Shown: positions 1 to 6,133 of the stretch, piece after piece | Layout of the letters: each line of letters starts with the position of its first letter | Position numbering within the stretch: the stretch's first letter is position 1 | NCBI GenBank assembly: GCA_964417895.1 | Contig: CAYQJS010000100.1 | Coordinates: forward strand, 1-7,594 | Source: CAYQJS01 sp964417895 | Lineage (GTDB): Bacteria > Chloroflexota > UBA6077 > SHYK01 | Length of the DNA stretch: 7,594 nucleotides | Direction: 5' to 3' | Position numbers and translations under genes: made by a program | The notes under the pieces: model-generated | Database searches by the model: none | The model's input: the letters and a program-made list of their open reading frames with translations, nothing else | What the model was told of the DNA's origin: nothing

Positions 1-11
1 CCCGAGCTTGT

Positions 12-57
12 GGTTCGACAGGCTCACCATGAGCGGTTCGACAGGCTCACGATGAGC
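12..57. repeat. Two tandem 23-bp copies of an interspersed TTCGACAGGCTCA-type repeat
   Basis: Units 12-34 and 35-57 each begin GGTTCGACAGGCTCAC and end ATGAGC. They differ at one base (C versus G at unit position 17). Each carries inverted TGAGC/GCTCA arms, so the pair can fold (30-34 with 45-49). From memory, similar TTCGACAGGCTCA repeats are spread between genes in many GC-rich proteobacterial and NC10/Rokubacteria-type genomes. The following stretch at about 61-88 (AACTTTTTCAGCAGCCTGTT) also looks like a frequent intergenic motif in such genomes. The window edge may cut through a larger array. Confidence 0.7.
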
Positions 58-135
58 GGAATCCGAACTTTTTCAGCAGCCTGTTGAGCGGCGGCGGCGC
101 GAGGCCTACCGTGGCAGTACAGGAGGATGCGAGCG

Positions 136-1320
136 ATGGCGCGAACATTTGCCGGTTTGGGAGTTCGGAACCGCCCGCCCGGGTCGGCCCGCAGGCTGAT
201 GGAGCTGCGGCCGGGGCTGCAGCAGCGCCTCGAGGCGATGACCGCCGCGGTCCGTGAGCCGTTCGTGGGCATCACAGCGGAGGGCAAGCCCGTCCCCGGG
301 CTCTTCCCGCTTCGCGGCACAGGCGCATCCACCCAGCCGCTTCTCATGGCCGCCGATGCGTATCTGGAAGCCCTGACGCCGGAGCAGCGGGCGAAGGCAG
401 TGTTCCCCGTGGACGACGCCCAGACGTGGCGGTCGTGGAGCAACATCCACCCGTTCATGCTCAGGCACGGGGTCTCCCTCGAGGAGATGAGCGAGGCCAA
501 GCGAGACCTGGCGCTCGACCTCGTGCGCGAGACGTTCAGCGCGTCCGGATACCAGTGCGCCCGCGGCGTGATGAAGCTCAATGAATACATCGGCGAGATT
601 ACGCAGAAGTACGAGGAGTACGGGGAGTGGGTGTACTGGCTGAGCATCATGGGCACTCCCTCGACGGACGAGCCCTGGGGCTGGCAAATCGACGGCCACC
701 ACCTCAACGTGAACTGCTTTGTCCTGAAGGACCAGCTCGTGATGACGCCGTGCTTCATGGGATCGGAGCCCGTTACTTGCGACGAGGGCAGGCACGCCGG
801 CACGCGGGTCTTTGAGGCCGAGGAGTCGATGGGCCTTGCTTTCATGGGCGCGCTGACACCCGAGCAGCGCGCGAAGGCAATCATCGGGGCGGAGCTTCCG
901 TCGGAGACCGCGGGCTTCCACGACAACGACCAAATCCCGTATGAGGGAATCAGCCACGCCGAGCTATCAGGCGACCAGCAGGGCCGGCTCCTCGGCATCA
1001 TCGAGCAGTACGTCGGCCGCATGCGGCCTGGCCATGCCCGCGTCCGGATGGACGAGGTGCAATCGCACCTCGCCGGGACGTACTTCGCTTGGGCCGGAGA
1101 GCACGGCCCCGAGAGCGTCTTCTATTACCGCATCTACAACCCGGTCATCCTGATCGAGTTCGAGCATCAGGCCGGCATCGCGCTCGACAACGACCATCCG
1201 ACGCGCAACCACATCCACACGGTCGTTCGCACGCCGAACGGCAACGACTACGGGATGGACCTGCTGCGCCAGCACCACGCGCAGTACCGCCACGTCGGCG
1301 GTGCGCACGTCCCGCGGTAG
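136..1320 (+). CDS. DUF3500 family protein of unknown function
   Basis: This encodes 394 residues. I recognise the DUF3500 family from its central GWQIDGHHLNVN motif (about 182-193), the TPCFMGSEP that follows it, and the C-terminal block with FAWAGE, FYYRIYNPVILIEFEHQ, NHIHTVVR (358-365), NDYG and LLRQHH (376-381). The nonapeptide LTPEQRAKA occurs twice, at about 80-88 and 240-248, which suggests two related halves. I chose the ATG at 136 because AGGAGG (121-126) lies nine bases upstream. The in-frame ATG at 127 abuts that site and is unlikely to be used. No signal peptide or membrane helix is evident. The family has no established reaction; the conserved His pairs and NHIH motif could bind metal, which is only inference. 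The next gene is an FAH-type hydrolase 167 bases downstream, too far to assume an operon. Confidence 0.88.
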   Translation: MARTFAGLGVRNRPPGSARRLMELRPGLQQRLEAMTAAVREPFVGITAEGKPVPGLFPLRGTGASTQPLLMAADAYLEALTPEQRAKAVFPVDDAQTWRSWSNIHPFMLRHGVSLEEMSEAKRDLALDLVRETFSASGYQCARGVMKLNEYIGEITQKYEEYGEWVYWLSIMGTPSTDEPWGWQIDGHHLNVNCFVLKDQLVMTPCFMGSEPVTCDEGRHAGTRVFEAEESMGLAFMGALTPEQRAKAIIGAELPSETAGFHDNDQIPYEGISHAELSGDQQGRLLGIIEQYVGRMRPGHARVRMDEVQSHLAGTYFAWAGEHGPESVFYYRIYNPVILIEFEHQAGIALDNDHPTRNHIHTVVRTPNGNDYGMDLLRQHHAQYRHVGGAHVPR

Positions 1321-1401
1321 GCGGCCAATTCCTGTAGAGGCCGGGGGCCGCGGTCACCCTCACGCAACCCGCGCGTGGAGGGGAGGTGAAGAGAACTGGT
1401 C

Positions 1402-1437
1402 CCCTCCCCCCTTGAGGGGGAGGGTTAGGGAGGGGGG
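1402..1437. repeat. Intergenic C-rich/G-rich hairpin repeat
   Basis: CCCTCCCCC (1402-1410) pairs perfectly with GGGGGAGGG (1416-1424) across a five-base loop, and TTAGGGAGGGGGG follows. It resembles the CCCTCTCCC/GGGAGAGGGTTAGGGTGAGGGG repeats common between genes in GC-rich bacteria. No T tract follows, so I do not call it an intrinsic terminator, although it could attenuate transcription between the DUF3500 and FAH genes. The rest of the 1321-1487 gap shows nothing else I can support. Confidence 0.65.
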
Positions 1438-1487
1438 TAACGCCCACGTTCATATGCGAATGACAGGCAGATAGCGAGGCTGCGCTC

Positions 1488-2510
1488 ATGAAACTGCTCA
1501 CCTACGACGCCAGCGACTCCCTGTCTTCCTCGCCTACCGGGGGCAGAGGGGAGGATGAGGGGGGTGCCGAGCCTCGCGCGGGCATCCTCATCGAGGATCG
1601 GGTCCACGACGTCGCCACGCTGCTGGGCGAGCGGGGCGCCGTACGAGACGTTCGGGCTCTTCTCGAGCTGCCTGACGAGCCCCTGGACCGGCTCCGGGCC
1701 GCCGCCGCGGTGGCGCCCGCCGCGGGCGGGGTGCCGCTGAGTCAGGTCCGACTGCGCGCGCCCGTGCTTCAGCCGCCGACGGTCCGCGACTTCATGGTCT
1801 ACGAGGGCCACGCGAGCGGTGGAGGCACCCGCCAGCTCTCCGATGCCTGGTACCGCCTGCCGATCTTCTACTTCTCCAATCCGCTTCGGCTCTTCGGGCC
1901 GGAGGACGCCGTGCCGTATCCATCGGCGTCCGAGCTGCTGGACTACGAGCTCGAGCTGGGGGCTGTTATCGGGCGGGAGGGGAGCAACGTGCGCGCGGCC
2001 GATGCCCTCTCGTACGTGGCCGGCTTCACCATCTTCAACGACTGGAGCTGCCGCGACCTGCAGCGGGACGAGATGGAGGCGCGCCTCGGGCCCGCGAAGG
2101 GCAAGGACTCGGCCACGTCCCTCGGGCCCTGGATGGTGACGACGGACGAGCTGGCCCCCTACATCCGCGAAGGCCGGCTGCACGTCCGATGCGCGTTGAA
2201 GGTGAACGGCGTCCAGTGGATGGAGAACAACGCGGGCATCATGTACCACAGCTGGGGAGACATGATCGAGCGAGCGACGCGGGACAGCCGCATCGTGCCG
2301 GGCGACGTGCTCGGAGGCGGCACGGTGACCGGCGGCTCCATCGGCGAGGCGATCCGCAGCGGGCTCCCCGCCCGCTACCTGCAAGTCGGCGACGTCGTCG
2401 AGATCGAGGTCGAGGGGATCGGTGTGCTGAGGAACACCATCGCGCCGAAGGTGGACGCCGACCCGAGCTACCGGTTCAGGGCGCCCGCCACGAGCGGGAC
2501 GTTTCCGTAG
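1488..2510 (+). CDS. Fumarylacetoacetate hydrolase (FAH) family protein
   Basis: This 340-residue protein is expected to be a cytosolic, Mg/Mn-dependent enzyme cleaving or decarboxylating a beta-diketo acid, as FAH-fold enzymes do in aromatic and amino-acid breakdown. By comparison with mammalian fumarylacetoacetase, metal ligands are predicted at D101 (RDFMVYEGH), E154 and E156 (DYELELG) and D185 (FNDWSCRD), with the catalytic His at H108. The D-to-H spacing of seven matches that enzyme. GPAKGKD (201-207), SLGPWMVT and GGGTVTGG (277-284) are further family blocks. The ATG at 1488 has GAGG eight bases upstream. Residues 11-27 (Ser, Gly, Glu, Asp-rich) break the expected short N-terminal strand and are encoded by a G-rich repeat. 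The core is complete, so activity is plausible. The substrate is unknown and true fumarylacetoacetase is not shown. Confidence 0.92.
   Translation: MKLLTYDASDSLSSSPTGGRGEDEGGAEPRAGILIEDRVHDVATLLGERGAVRDVRALLELPDEPLDRLRAAAAVAPAAGGVPLSQVRLRAPVLQPPTVRDFMVYEGHASGGGTRQLSDAWYRLPIFYFSNPLRLFGPEDAVPYPSASELLDYELELGAVIGREGSNVRAADALSYVAGFTIFNDWSCRDLQRDEMEARLGPAKGKDSATSLGPWMVTTDELAPYIREGRLHVRCALKVNGVQWMENNAGIMYHSWGDMIERATRDSRIVPGDVLGGGTVTGGSIGEAIRSGLPARYLQVGDVVEIEVEGIGVLRNTIAPKVDADPSYRFRAPATSGTFP
1527..1564. repeat. G-rich hairpin repeat lying inside the FAH reading frame
   Basis: TCCTCGCCT (1527-1535) and AGGGGAGGA (1547-1555) form a nine-base stem with one mismatch, followed by TGAGGGGGG. The layout (pyrimidine arm, G-rich arm, then GAGGGGGGT) matches the intergenic element at 1402-1437, and the last nine bases are identical. 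It encodes roughly FAH residues 14-26. This looks like insertion of the interspersed repeat into the gene's 5' end, or recruitment of repeat DNA as coding sequence. Confidence 0.5.
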
Positions 2511-2520
2511 CTGAAGGACG

Positions 2521-2547
2521 CCCGGGTTGAGCTGTGGTGCTCCCGGG
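2521..2547. other. GC-rich hairpin between convergent genes
   Basis: CCCGG (2521-2525) pairs with CCGGG (2543-2547), and inside it GAGC (2529-2532) pairs with GCTC (2539-2542) around a six-base loop, leaving a three-base bulge. It lies ten bases past the FAH stop, in the 123-base gap between convergent genes. That is where a shared terminator would sit, but there is no U-rich tail on either strand. Termination is therefore a weak inference. Confidence 0.3.
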
Positions 2548-2633
2548 TCAGACGCAACAACACGGAGTCCTCAAGCTCGCCTTTCCAACGAAGCTCCGCC
2601 GATTCCCTCGGCAAGTCGAAGATCACTCCTGGT

Positions 2634-3374
2634 TCAATCGCGGCGGTATCCCTCGCGGCGGGCCAGCAGCGTCTCGCGGCTGGTTCCGGTGACCAAATAA
2701 CGAGCCAATTCTAAGCGGCGGAGCTCGGCAACCGCGAGGTCCAGACTAATCGGCCCAGCTAGATCGGCGTAGCTATCCCAGTTCAGCGTCGGGAGCGCAA
2801 GATCAAGCTCCTCGGGACTGTGGCGCCAGAACATGCGGAACACCTCGTACGTGGCCAGCGCATCTTCGATGGCGGAGTGCTCCTGGTCGCGGACGATCTT
2901 GAGCTGGTCGGCGACCCGCTGAAGGCCCGGGCTCCGCGGCAAGTGCAGCCGCTCTTGCGCCCAGTCCTGCAGCTCGACATAGGCGTCGCCAATCAGTCCT
3001 TCAATTCCTACGCGGGTCGCGGCCGCCAGCACAAACAAGAGGTCGTTGTAGGTCGCCCAGCCCACAAGCACGCCACCGGCGGCAAACTCCTGGAGGCGAC
3101 GTAGCGCCTCGTCGGCTGGAACCGCAGACTTCCACTCCTTAGGGGAATAACGCGCGATGCGCATGGAATTCAGGTTTGCGCCACGCGTCCCGCGAGGCGC
3201 CACCTTGATGCTGAGCTCACTGAGGACGGGTAGATCGGGCAGGCGGGAGCGCACGGCGCCGATCTCGATGATGTCGTTGCGCTCCGGGTCGCCGCCCGTC
3301 ATCTCGCAGTCTAGAAAGACTATGTGATCGAGATAGTCGGGGGCCGAGGAGCGCTCCACCGAAATATCTGCCAT
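2634..3374 (-). CDS. DEDDh-type 3'-5' exonuclease (RNase T/DnaQ-like)
   Basis: This 246-residue protein has the DEDDh exonuclease fold in its first about 180 residues. Exo I is FLDCEMTGGDP, with D22 and E24. Exo II is GWATYNDLL, with D111. Exo III is EHSAIEDA, with H166 and D171 in the HxxxxD spacing of the DEDDh subtype. All five catalytic residues are therefore present and it should remove nucleotides from 3' ends using two metal ions. A tail of about 65 residues after the domain (WRHSPEELDL onward) is not recognised. The size suits a stand-alone nuclease rather than a full polymerase subunit. Whether the target is DNA or RNA cannot be told. The start has a weak upstream GGGGTGGAAG. The gene is divergent from the SRPBCC gene and convergent with FAH, so it is probably a single transcription unit unrelated to the catabolic genes. 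Confidence 0.87.
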   Translation of the reverse strand: MADISVERSSAPDYLDHIVFLDCEMTGGDPERNDIIEIGAVRSRLPDLPVLSELSIKVAPRGTRGANLNSMRIARYSPKEWKSAVPADEALRRLQEFAAGGVLVGWATYNDLLFVLAAATRVGIEGLIGDAYVELQDWAQERLHLPRSPGLQRVADQLKIVRDQEHSAIEDALATYEVFRMFWRHSPEELDLALPTLNWDSYADLAGPISLDLAVAELRRLELARYLVTGTSRETLLARREGYRRD

Positions 3375-3413
3375 CTTCCACCCCGGCGTTGGATTTGTCA
3401 GCCGTCCGCCGCC

Positions 3414-3427
3414 AGCAATATATTGCT
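3414..3427. promoter_or_regulatory. Perfect 14-bp palindrome in the divergent intergenic region
   Basis: AGCAATATATTGCT equals its own reverse complement. It is the most AT-rich patch in the 170-base gap between the divergent exonuclease and SRPBCC/GMC genes. A dimeric regulator's operator is plausible, and its TATATT core could also overlap a -10 element. No matching -35 box is convincing. A palindrome this long has an appreciable chance of arising once in a window this size, so the placement carries most of the argument. Confidence 0.35.
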
Positions 3428-3544
3428 ATCCTCGACCGGCAAGAAACAGAGCACCCGAAGGCCGATTTCCGGCGGCAAGCAGGCAGCTGATGGCGAGCAA
3501 CCCTATGGGGTTCAGGTGGTCGCCGGTTCCAATTGGGACAAGAC

Positions 3545-4006
3545 GTGATCTTCGAAGATACGATAACGATTGACGCTCCGGCTCCCAGAGTCTGGGAGTT
3601 TCTGTTGGATGTCGACCGCTCAGCCAGCTGTGTGCCGGGTGTCAACCACGTGACGTTGGTCGACGACCGGACATTCGATGGGGCCATCGAGGCTCAGGTC
3701 GGGCCGATCTCCGGAACGTTCTCGTTTCGCGCGCACATCGTCGATAGCGATCCACCCAGGGAGTTGAGGGCCGAGGTCGAGGGATCCGACTCCGTGACGA
3801 AGAGCACCCTGCTGATGAACATGACAATGACCTTGGAGCCGGTGCTTGCGGATACAACCAGGCTTGCGTATCGGGCGGAGGTGAACGTTCGGGGGCGGCT
3901 CGCCATCCTCGGCGACATGGTCCTGCGAGCGACGTCGGTGCTTATGTTGCAGGAGTTTACGAAGCGATTGCGCGCGCAGCTAGCGGCGAGCGAGGCCAGA
4001 GGCTGA
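3545..4006 (+). CDS. CoxG-type SRPBCC family protein
   Basis: With the GTG start this encodes 153 residues, matching the usual length of CoxG-like proteins (carbon monoxide dehydrogenase subunit G family, START/Bet v 1 fold). Family blocks are APAPRVWEFL (11-20), SCVPGV (28-33), VGPISGTFSF (52-61), an acidic beta strand, and GRLAILGDMVL (117-127) before a C-terminal helix with QEFTKRL. The fold forms a hydrophobic pocket; CoxG itself helps recruit CO dehydrogenase to the membrane. I chose the GTG at 3545 (GGGA six bases upstream) because the family begins right before the first strand. A TTG at 3533 would add four residues. No ATG is available in frame. No coxL, coxM or coxS gene is nearby. 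The stop lies 22 bases before the GMC oxidoreductase start, so co-transcription and a related job are likely. Confidence 0.82.
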   Translation: MIFEDTITIDAPAPRVWEFLLDVDRSASCVPGVNHVTLVDDRTFDGAIEAQVGPISGTFSFRAHIVDSDPPRELRAEVEGSDSVTKSTLLMNMTMTLEPVLADTTRLAYRAEVNVRGRLAILGDMVLRATSVLMLQEFTKRLRAQLAASEARG

Positions 4007-4028
4007 GCGGCCACGGAGGGCCAGATTG

Positions 4029-5540
4029 ATGCAGGACAGCTACGACGTCGTCGTTGTGGGTGGGGGATCGGCAGGCTGCGCGCTGGCGACACGGCTGTCC
4101 GAGGACCCAGGACGCCGAGTGCTGCTCCTCGAAGCCGGCCCGGATCCTCAGCCGATACCGGAGATCGTTGCGAATGCCTCGATGCAGACACGGCTGCTGC
4201 TGGAGTCTCCCTACGTCGAGATGTATCCAACTCTCCGGGGCATCGACGAGAGCGTGTTCTACAACCTGGCCGGTCGCATCATGGGCGGTGGCTCGTCGGT
4301 CAACGTCATGTCGGTACTCCGACCGCTGAAACACGACCTGGACACGTGGGTTGCTCACGGCAACCCGGACTGGTCCTACGAGCGCTGCCTGCCGGTGATG
4401 AAGCGCATCGAGTCCGATCAGGACTTCCCCGATAGTCCGATTCACGGCTCCGACGGTCCGCTCTACGTAAAGCGCCCCTTCACGCTGGACATGCCGGCGT
4501 CGGAGCCAGTGCGGGCGTTCATCGAGCGGTCGCAGAGCATGGGATTGCCCCTCTGCCCCGACCTCAACGTGCCGGAGCCGCTGGGGGTATGCGCCTCTCC
4601 GTACAACATCAAGAATGGAAGGCGACAGTCCACGACTGTCGCTTATCTGGAGATGGCGCGCGGACGATCCAACCTGCAGATCGTCGCGGAAGCGCCCGCC
4701 CTGTCGTTAGAGGCCAAAGGCCGTCGGGTCGAACGCGTCTTTTACAGGAAGGACGGGCAGACGCTCGAAGCGCGGGGCCAACACATCGTCCTGAGCGCGG
4801 GTGCGTATCACACTCCCCAGATCCTCATGCTGTCGGGCATCGGGTCCGCGAAGGACCTCCAGCGGCTCGGGATTCCCGTCGTCCATGCGTTGGAGGGCGT
4901 TGGCGCCAACTATCAGGATCATGCTGTCGCCTACATGACGTTCGAGGGACCCACGCATTTCAACGAAGATTGGGTAGTGCCCCGCTTCCGGCTGATCATC
5001 AAGAGCGACCCCAGCCTCCCGTGCGGCAACTTCCATATCAACATGCGCCCGCCAACGGAGGTGCAGGGCATCAAGCGCATGATGCCGCTGTCAGCGCACC
5101 TGCTGGAGCAGCGCAACCGGGGTAGAGTCGCACTCGCGAGCACCGACCCAGACGAGCTGCCGCTCGTCGAGGCGAACATGCTGGAGCACCCCGACGACAT
5201 CGCAGCGATGCGCTCAGCCATGCAGTTCATGTACGACCTGGTCCAGCACGAATCGATGAAAGCCTACTACGGGCCGCTGATCCAGCCCGGCCCGAGGGAC
5301 GACTGGGCGAGCTTCGCCCGCTCCACCTACGATAGCTACCACCATGGCGTCGGGACCTGCATGATGGGCCCCGCAACTAACCCGATGGCCGTGGTCGATC
5401 AGCACCTGCGCCTCCACGGCCTGGACAACCTGTGGGTGGCCGACGCCTCGATCATGCCGACCGTCACCCACGCCAATACGAACCTGACGGCGATCATGAT
5501 CGGCGAGCGCGCCTCAGACTTCATTAAAGAGACGGACTAA
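4029..5540 (+). CDS. GMC family FAD-dependent oxidoreductase
   Basis: This 503-residue protein is a full-length glucose-methanol-choline family flavoprotein, the group that includes choline dehydrogenase and alcohol oxidases. The N terminus has the FAD dinucleotide motif VVVGGGSAGCALATRLS ending in LLLEAG (about 7-37). GRIMGGGSSVN (about 83-92) is GMC signature 1 and GAYHTPQILMLSGIG (about 258-272) is signature 2. The C-terminal domain has HGVGTCMMG with predicted catalytic H439, and THANTN with the partner N483. It should oxidise an alcohol to the carbonyl, passing electrons to oxygen or a quinone; the substrate is unknown. No signal peptide is visible. The ATG at 4029 has GGAGG (4015-4019) nine bases upstream; an adjacent TTG at 4026 is less likely. 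It follows the CoxG-type gene closely, probably in one operon. Its last 13 codons recur as a remnant near 7165. Confidence 0.95.
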   Translation: MQDSYDVVVVGGGSAGCALATRLSEDPGRRVLLLEAGPDPQPIPEIVANASMQTRLLLESPYVEMYPTLRGIDESVFYNLAGRIMGGGSSVNVMSVLRPLKHDLDTWVAHGNPDWSYERCLPVMKRIESDQDFPDSPIHGSDGPLYVKRPFTLDMPASEPVRAFIERSQSMGLPLCPDLNVPEPLGVCASPYNIKNGRRQSTTVAYLEMARGRSNLQIVAEAPALSLEAKGRRVERVFYRKDGQTLEARGQHIVLSAGAYHTPQILMLSGIGSAKDLQRLGIPVVHALEGVGANYQDHAVAYMTFEGPTHFNEDWVVPRFRLIIKSDPSLPCGNFHINMRPPTEVQGIKRMMPLSAHLLEQRNRGRVALASTDPDELPLVEANMLEHPDDIAAMRSAMQFMYDLVQHESMKAYYGPLIQPGPRDDWASFARSTYDSYHHGVGTCMMGPATNPMAVVDQHLRLHGLDNLWVADASIMPTVTHANTNLTAIMIGERASDFIKETD

Positions 5541-5786
5541 GAGGGCCTTTCTGGTCAATGGCTCCTGCCTCGCATAACTTTGGTCCAGCGAAGCTGCTCA
5601 AACGAAAAGCTCGCCGCACTCAGCGAGAGAACCCGCTAAACGGTATGGGCGAGGCCCCGGGGCACAGGTGAACGCCTGGAGCCGTGGCTCCAGGGCCCTA
5701 TTTCGCGAGCCGGTCGCCACGCGCAATGGCGGCCCTGCCGACTGGCCGCTGGGCCACGACGCGAAAGGCTTCGCGGGCGGATAAGG
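5541..5786. other. Non-coding stretch after the GMC gene
   Basis: I find no gene with family resemblance on either strand here; open frames exist but look like GC-rich chance frames. The only structure I see is the near-palindrome at 5675-5694. The stretch leads straight into the gene remnants from 5790 onward. Confidence 0.5.
5675..5694. repeat. Inverted repeat with 9-bp arms and 2-base centre
   Basis: CCTGGAGCC (5675-5683) and GGCTCCAGG (5686-5694) are perfect reverse complements around GT. As RNA it would form a tight stem once some centre pairs open; as DNA it could be a protein site. It lies 134 bases beyond the GMC stop and has no T tract, so it is not a standard terminator. Confidence 0.45.
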
Positions 5787-5789
5787 AAG

Positions 5790-5912
5790 ATCCTGCCCGT
5801 GCATCGAACGGGCACGATCAAGGACATCGGGCACGCCGCGGTCTTCCTCATGACGAATCCCTACGTGATGGACGCGGGTGCTCGAACGGAGGGAGCATCG
5901 CCGCGGCGCTGA
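5790..5912 (+). pseudogene. C-terminal remnant of a short-chain dehydrogenase/reductase (SDR)
   Basis: Read in this frame the DNA encodes ILPVHRTGTIKDIGHAAVFL, then MTNPYVMDAGAR. This is the typical end of a classical SDR, where Pro-x-x-Arg-x-Gly precedes a helix, a FLMTNPYVTG-like strand and a VDGG motif. The TG and next few residues expected between PYV and DGG are missing, and DGG reads DAG, suggesting a small internal loss. The catalytic Ser-Tyr-Lys part and the NAD-binding N terminus (about 200 residues) are absent, and no start codon with a ribosome site precedes the piece. The frame ends at a TGA at 5910 that overlaps the next remnant. It is non-functional debris of a former gene. Confidence 0.65.
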
Positions 5913-6073
5913 CGGGCGGCTACAAGCTGTCGTTCGCGACGAGTTCCGGTTTCGTGGTTATCGCGATTGCCCTTGCGGGCACCGCGCTCCGGCCCGCATC
6001 CGCACCTCAGGTAAAGGACGAGGTCCCACCCGAACGGTCGTCCGCGGATCTCGTTTCCTCTGGGAAGTCATAA
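5894..6073 (+). pseudogene. C-terminal remnant of an MFS transporter (EmrB/QacA-like)
   Basis: The frame reads SIAAALTGGYKLSFATSSGF, then VVIAIALAGTALRP, followed by a polar tail to a TAA at 6071. An Ala-Ala-Leu-x-x-Gly-Tyr-x-x-(Ser/Ala)-Phe segment leading into one hydrophobic helix that ends in LRP is the usual last-helix layout of 14-helix DHA2/EmrB-QacA transporters. Nothing of the preceding transporter is present. The upstream sequence switches directly to the SDR remnant in another frame, so a deletion or recombination joint lies near 5885-5895. The assignment to a transporter tail rests on a short stretch and is moderate. Confidence 0.5.
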
Positions 6074-6133
6074 CCGGCCTGCTGCCGTAGGAACCACGGG
6101 TAACCGGAACATTTCGAGGAGGCGGGCGAGGGC

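Noticed and set aside
24..1022. Long minus-strand open frames opposite the DUF3500 gene
   Set aside because: They are Arg/Pro/Ser-rich shadows of a GC-rich plus-strand gene whose product matches DUF3500 along its whole length.
1402..1424. Intrinsic terminator after the DUF3500 gene
   Set aside because: The hairpin is strong but is followed by TTAGGGAGG rather than a T tract, and it matches a dispersed repeat type.
1425..2384. 319-residue minus-strand open frame opposite the FAH gene
   Set aside because: The plus strand carries every FAH motif; the minus frame has no recognisable domain and runs into the intergenic repeat.
2634..3374. Exonuclease as part of a CRISPR, toxin or anti-phage system
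   Set aside because: It is a lone DEDDh nuclease with no repeat array, partner helicase, reverse transcriptase or toxin gene next to it.
3217..3687. Minus-strand open frame spanning the divergent gap
   Set aside because: It overlaps the start of both the exonuclease and SRPBCC genes, shows no family motif, and would leave no room for their promoters.
3545..5540. Carbon monoxide dehydrogenase operon
   Set aside because: Only a CoxG-like fold is present; there are no large, medium or small CO dehydrogenase subunit genes or maturation genes in the window.
5598..5851. Minus-strand open frames in the gap after the GMC gene
   Set aside because: The composition is low-information Arg/Pro/Ala, there is no ribosome site, and they overlap the plus-strand SDR remnant.
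5684..6073. A single 129-residue gene covering 5684-6073
   Set aside because: Its first two thirds are out of frame with the SDR remnant and only the last part resembles a transporter tail, so it is a chance read-through rather than one gene.
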